Positions 63,304 through 64,000 of a DNA stretch of 64,000 bases are shown in pieces. The stretch is from Gammaproteobacteria bacterium (lineage in GTDB: Bacteria; Pseudomonadota; Gammaproteobacteria; Burkholderiales; Burkholderiaceae_C). The notes below the pieces were generated by a model. That model made no database searches. It saw nothing but the letters and a program-made list of their open reading frames with translations, and was not told the DNA's origin. Every line of letters starts with the position of its first letter. The first letter of the stretch is position 1. The stretch covers positions 124,001-188,000 of the forward strand of contig JAHIYE010000014.1 of assembly GCA_018815325.1 (NCBI GenBank), given 5' to 3'. The position numbers and the translations under genes were made by a program.

Positions 63304-64000
63304 ATGGCTCAAACCAAAATTACATGGGAGCGGCTGCTCCAAGTCCGAGAACGCCAGAGGCACGACCGATGGAGCCCAAATTATGTCGCCGGGATATTTG
63401 CAGATCCAAAGGAGGCGCCCGGTATCAGTACAGCTACCATTTTGCGTCCTGCCAAACTTGGAAGAAGGGAAGTTCACACGCTCTCATTTAATGAGACCTG
63501 TACCGCTTTACTCGCGTTTTACAACCCCGCCTGTTGGGAGATTTTTGACCAAAGGGCAATGTCTACGACCCCACGTCCGCATCTTTTGCAGGGGCACGCC
63601 AAGGCCGACGGCCTGAAGCTCAGGCCGTTTGAAGGTACGGTATCTGTCACTGAGCGACTTGGCACACTAGCTAAACACCCCAAGGTGCGCGCGCGGATTG
63701 GTGCACGCCAAGAGAATTGGCCATGGGCTCCATTTCCCTATTTTGCGGATTTGACTCTATGCCTCGAGGACGAGAGCGGCCCCTATGTGGTTGATTGGCC
63801 AGTGAAAGACAAGGAAGATGATTTCAAAAAGCGTGGGCCAAGAAAAGGCAGATCAAGACCTGATAAAGATGATCCTGCTGTTGTAGCGCGCACAGCTCTT
63901 CAGGAAATCTACAACTCGGATGCAGGGATTCGCACGCACCAGGTTGTGGGTCGGTCCATCGATTTTCACGTCCGCTGTAATTTGCGGGAGATGTTTCTCG
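63304..64000 (+). CDS. tnsA: TnsA-like transposon endonuclease (cut by window end)
   Basis: At least 232 residues from ATG 63304, open at the window edge. The fold order matches TnsA-type PD-(D/E)XK nucleases: Glu64 in LSFNETCTALLAFY, then NPACWEIFDQRAMS, Asp149 in PYFADLTLCL and YVVDWPVKDKED with Lys168. These would be the E-D-K active site that cuts the 5' ends of the transposon. It points toward the window end, where tnsB and tnsC are expected. No good ribosome-binding site is visible. TnsA identity is inferred from motif spacing and the TniQ neighbours. Confidence 0.7.
   Translation, partial: MAQTKITWERLLQVRERQRHDRWSPNYVAGIFADPKEAPGISTATILRPAKLGRREVHTLSFNETCTALLAFYNPACWEIFDQRAMSTTPRPHLLQGHAKADGLKLRPFEGTVSVTERLGTLAKHPKVRARIGARQENWPWAPFPYFADLTLCLEDESGPYVVDWPVKDKEDDFKKRGPRKGRSRPDKDDPAVVARTALQEIYNSDAGIRTHQVVGRSIDFHVRCNLREMFL

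Larger units (their letters stand above)
50488..64000. mobile_element. Element C: Tn7-like element with its transposition module (extends beyond window)
   Basis: Starts at the type C end and contains a minimal recombinase, the PIN-GNAT operon, XRE-TniQ, TnsD-like, TniQ, and TnsA-like genes. The tnsA-like gene points out of the window, so tnsB and tnsC are expected beyond 64000. The other end is not visible. Confidence 0.55.

Overview
The window looks like a beta-proteobacterial chromosome, most likely Burkholderiales/Comamonadaceae. It has high GC, the order glmU - sensor kinase - AsnC/Lrp regulator - glmS, a gluconokinase and a DUF6279 lipoprotein. The first 7.6 kb is ordinary core genome: the start of a lytic transglycosylase (cut by the window edge), 5-formyl-THF cyclo-ligase, gluconokinase, DUF6279 lipoprotein, GlmU, a histidine kinase, an Lrp-type regulator and GlmS.

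Everything after glmS is accessory DNA stacked at the attTn7 position. Three families of Tn7-type end repeats can be read. Type A is at 7665-7738, with its inverted partner at 39496-39542; offset and 20-bp repeat spacing are identical at both ends, defining a ~31.9 kb element. Type B is a 13-bp repeat pair spaced 68 bp, in the same orientation at 7778/7846 and 39564/39632. Type C is three direct repeats at 50498-50626. No transposase was recognised between 7.7 and 50 kb. The transposition genes lie at the right edge: an XRE regulator, three TniQ/TnsD-family proteins, an unknown Zn/HTH protein, an excisionase-like protein and a TnsA-like endonuclease cut by the window end.

Element A (7665-39542) carries four blocks. 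(i) 8.0-23.3 kb is an enlarged type I restriction locus: XRE-GTPase, DUF4258 protein, a catalytically degenerate methyltransferase fused to a specificity domain, HsdM-HsdS-HsdR, and a 1260-aa protein with an Mrr-like N-terminus. (ii) 24.2-27.7 kb holds a GmrSD-like type IV restriction protein and a protein that may have an ADP-ribosyltransferase-like domain. (iii) 28.2-35.1 kb is a divergent DNA-damage island around one LexA box: SRAP, LMW-phosphatase and S1/P1 nuclease to the left; UmuD, UmuC, a PD-(D/E)XK protein and an XPD-like helicase with an N-terminal nuclease motif to the right. (iv) 35.1-39.1 kb holds small orphan genes, including a HAD domain fused to an MbcA/ParS/Xre-type antitoxin domain.

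Segment B (39.55-50.48 kb) is a heavy-metal island: MerR regulator, P1B ATPase, transglutaminase-like protein, CzcI-like protein, CzcC, a small periplasmic protein, CzcB, CzcA and a periplasmic accessory protein. Segment C (50.49 kb onward) carries a minimal tyrosine recombinase, an ASST-like beta-propeller protein, a four-gene operon (PIN-GNAT-ASCH/EVE, ASCH, P-loop kinase-like, HNH nuclease) and then the Tn7-type transposition module. The four-gene operon and the extended type I locus are the best candidates for undescribed defence systems.
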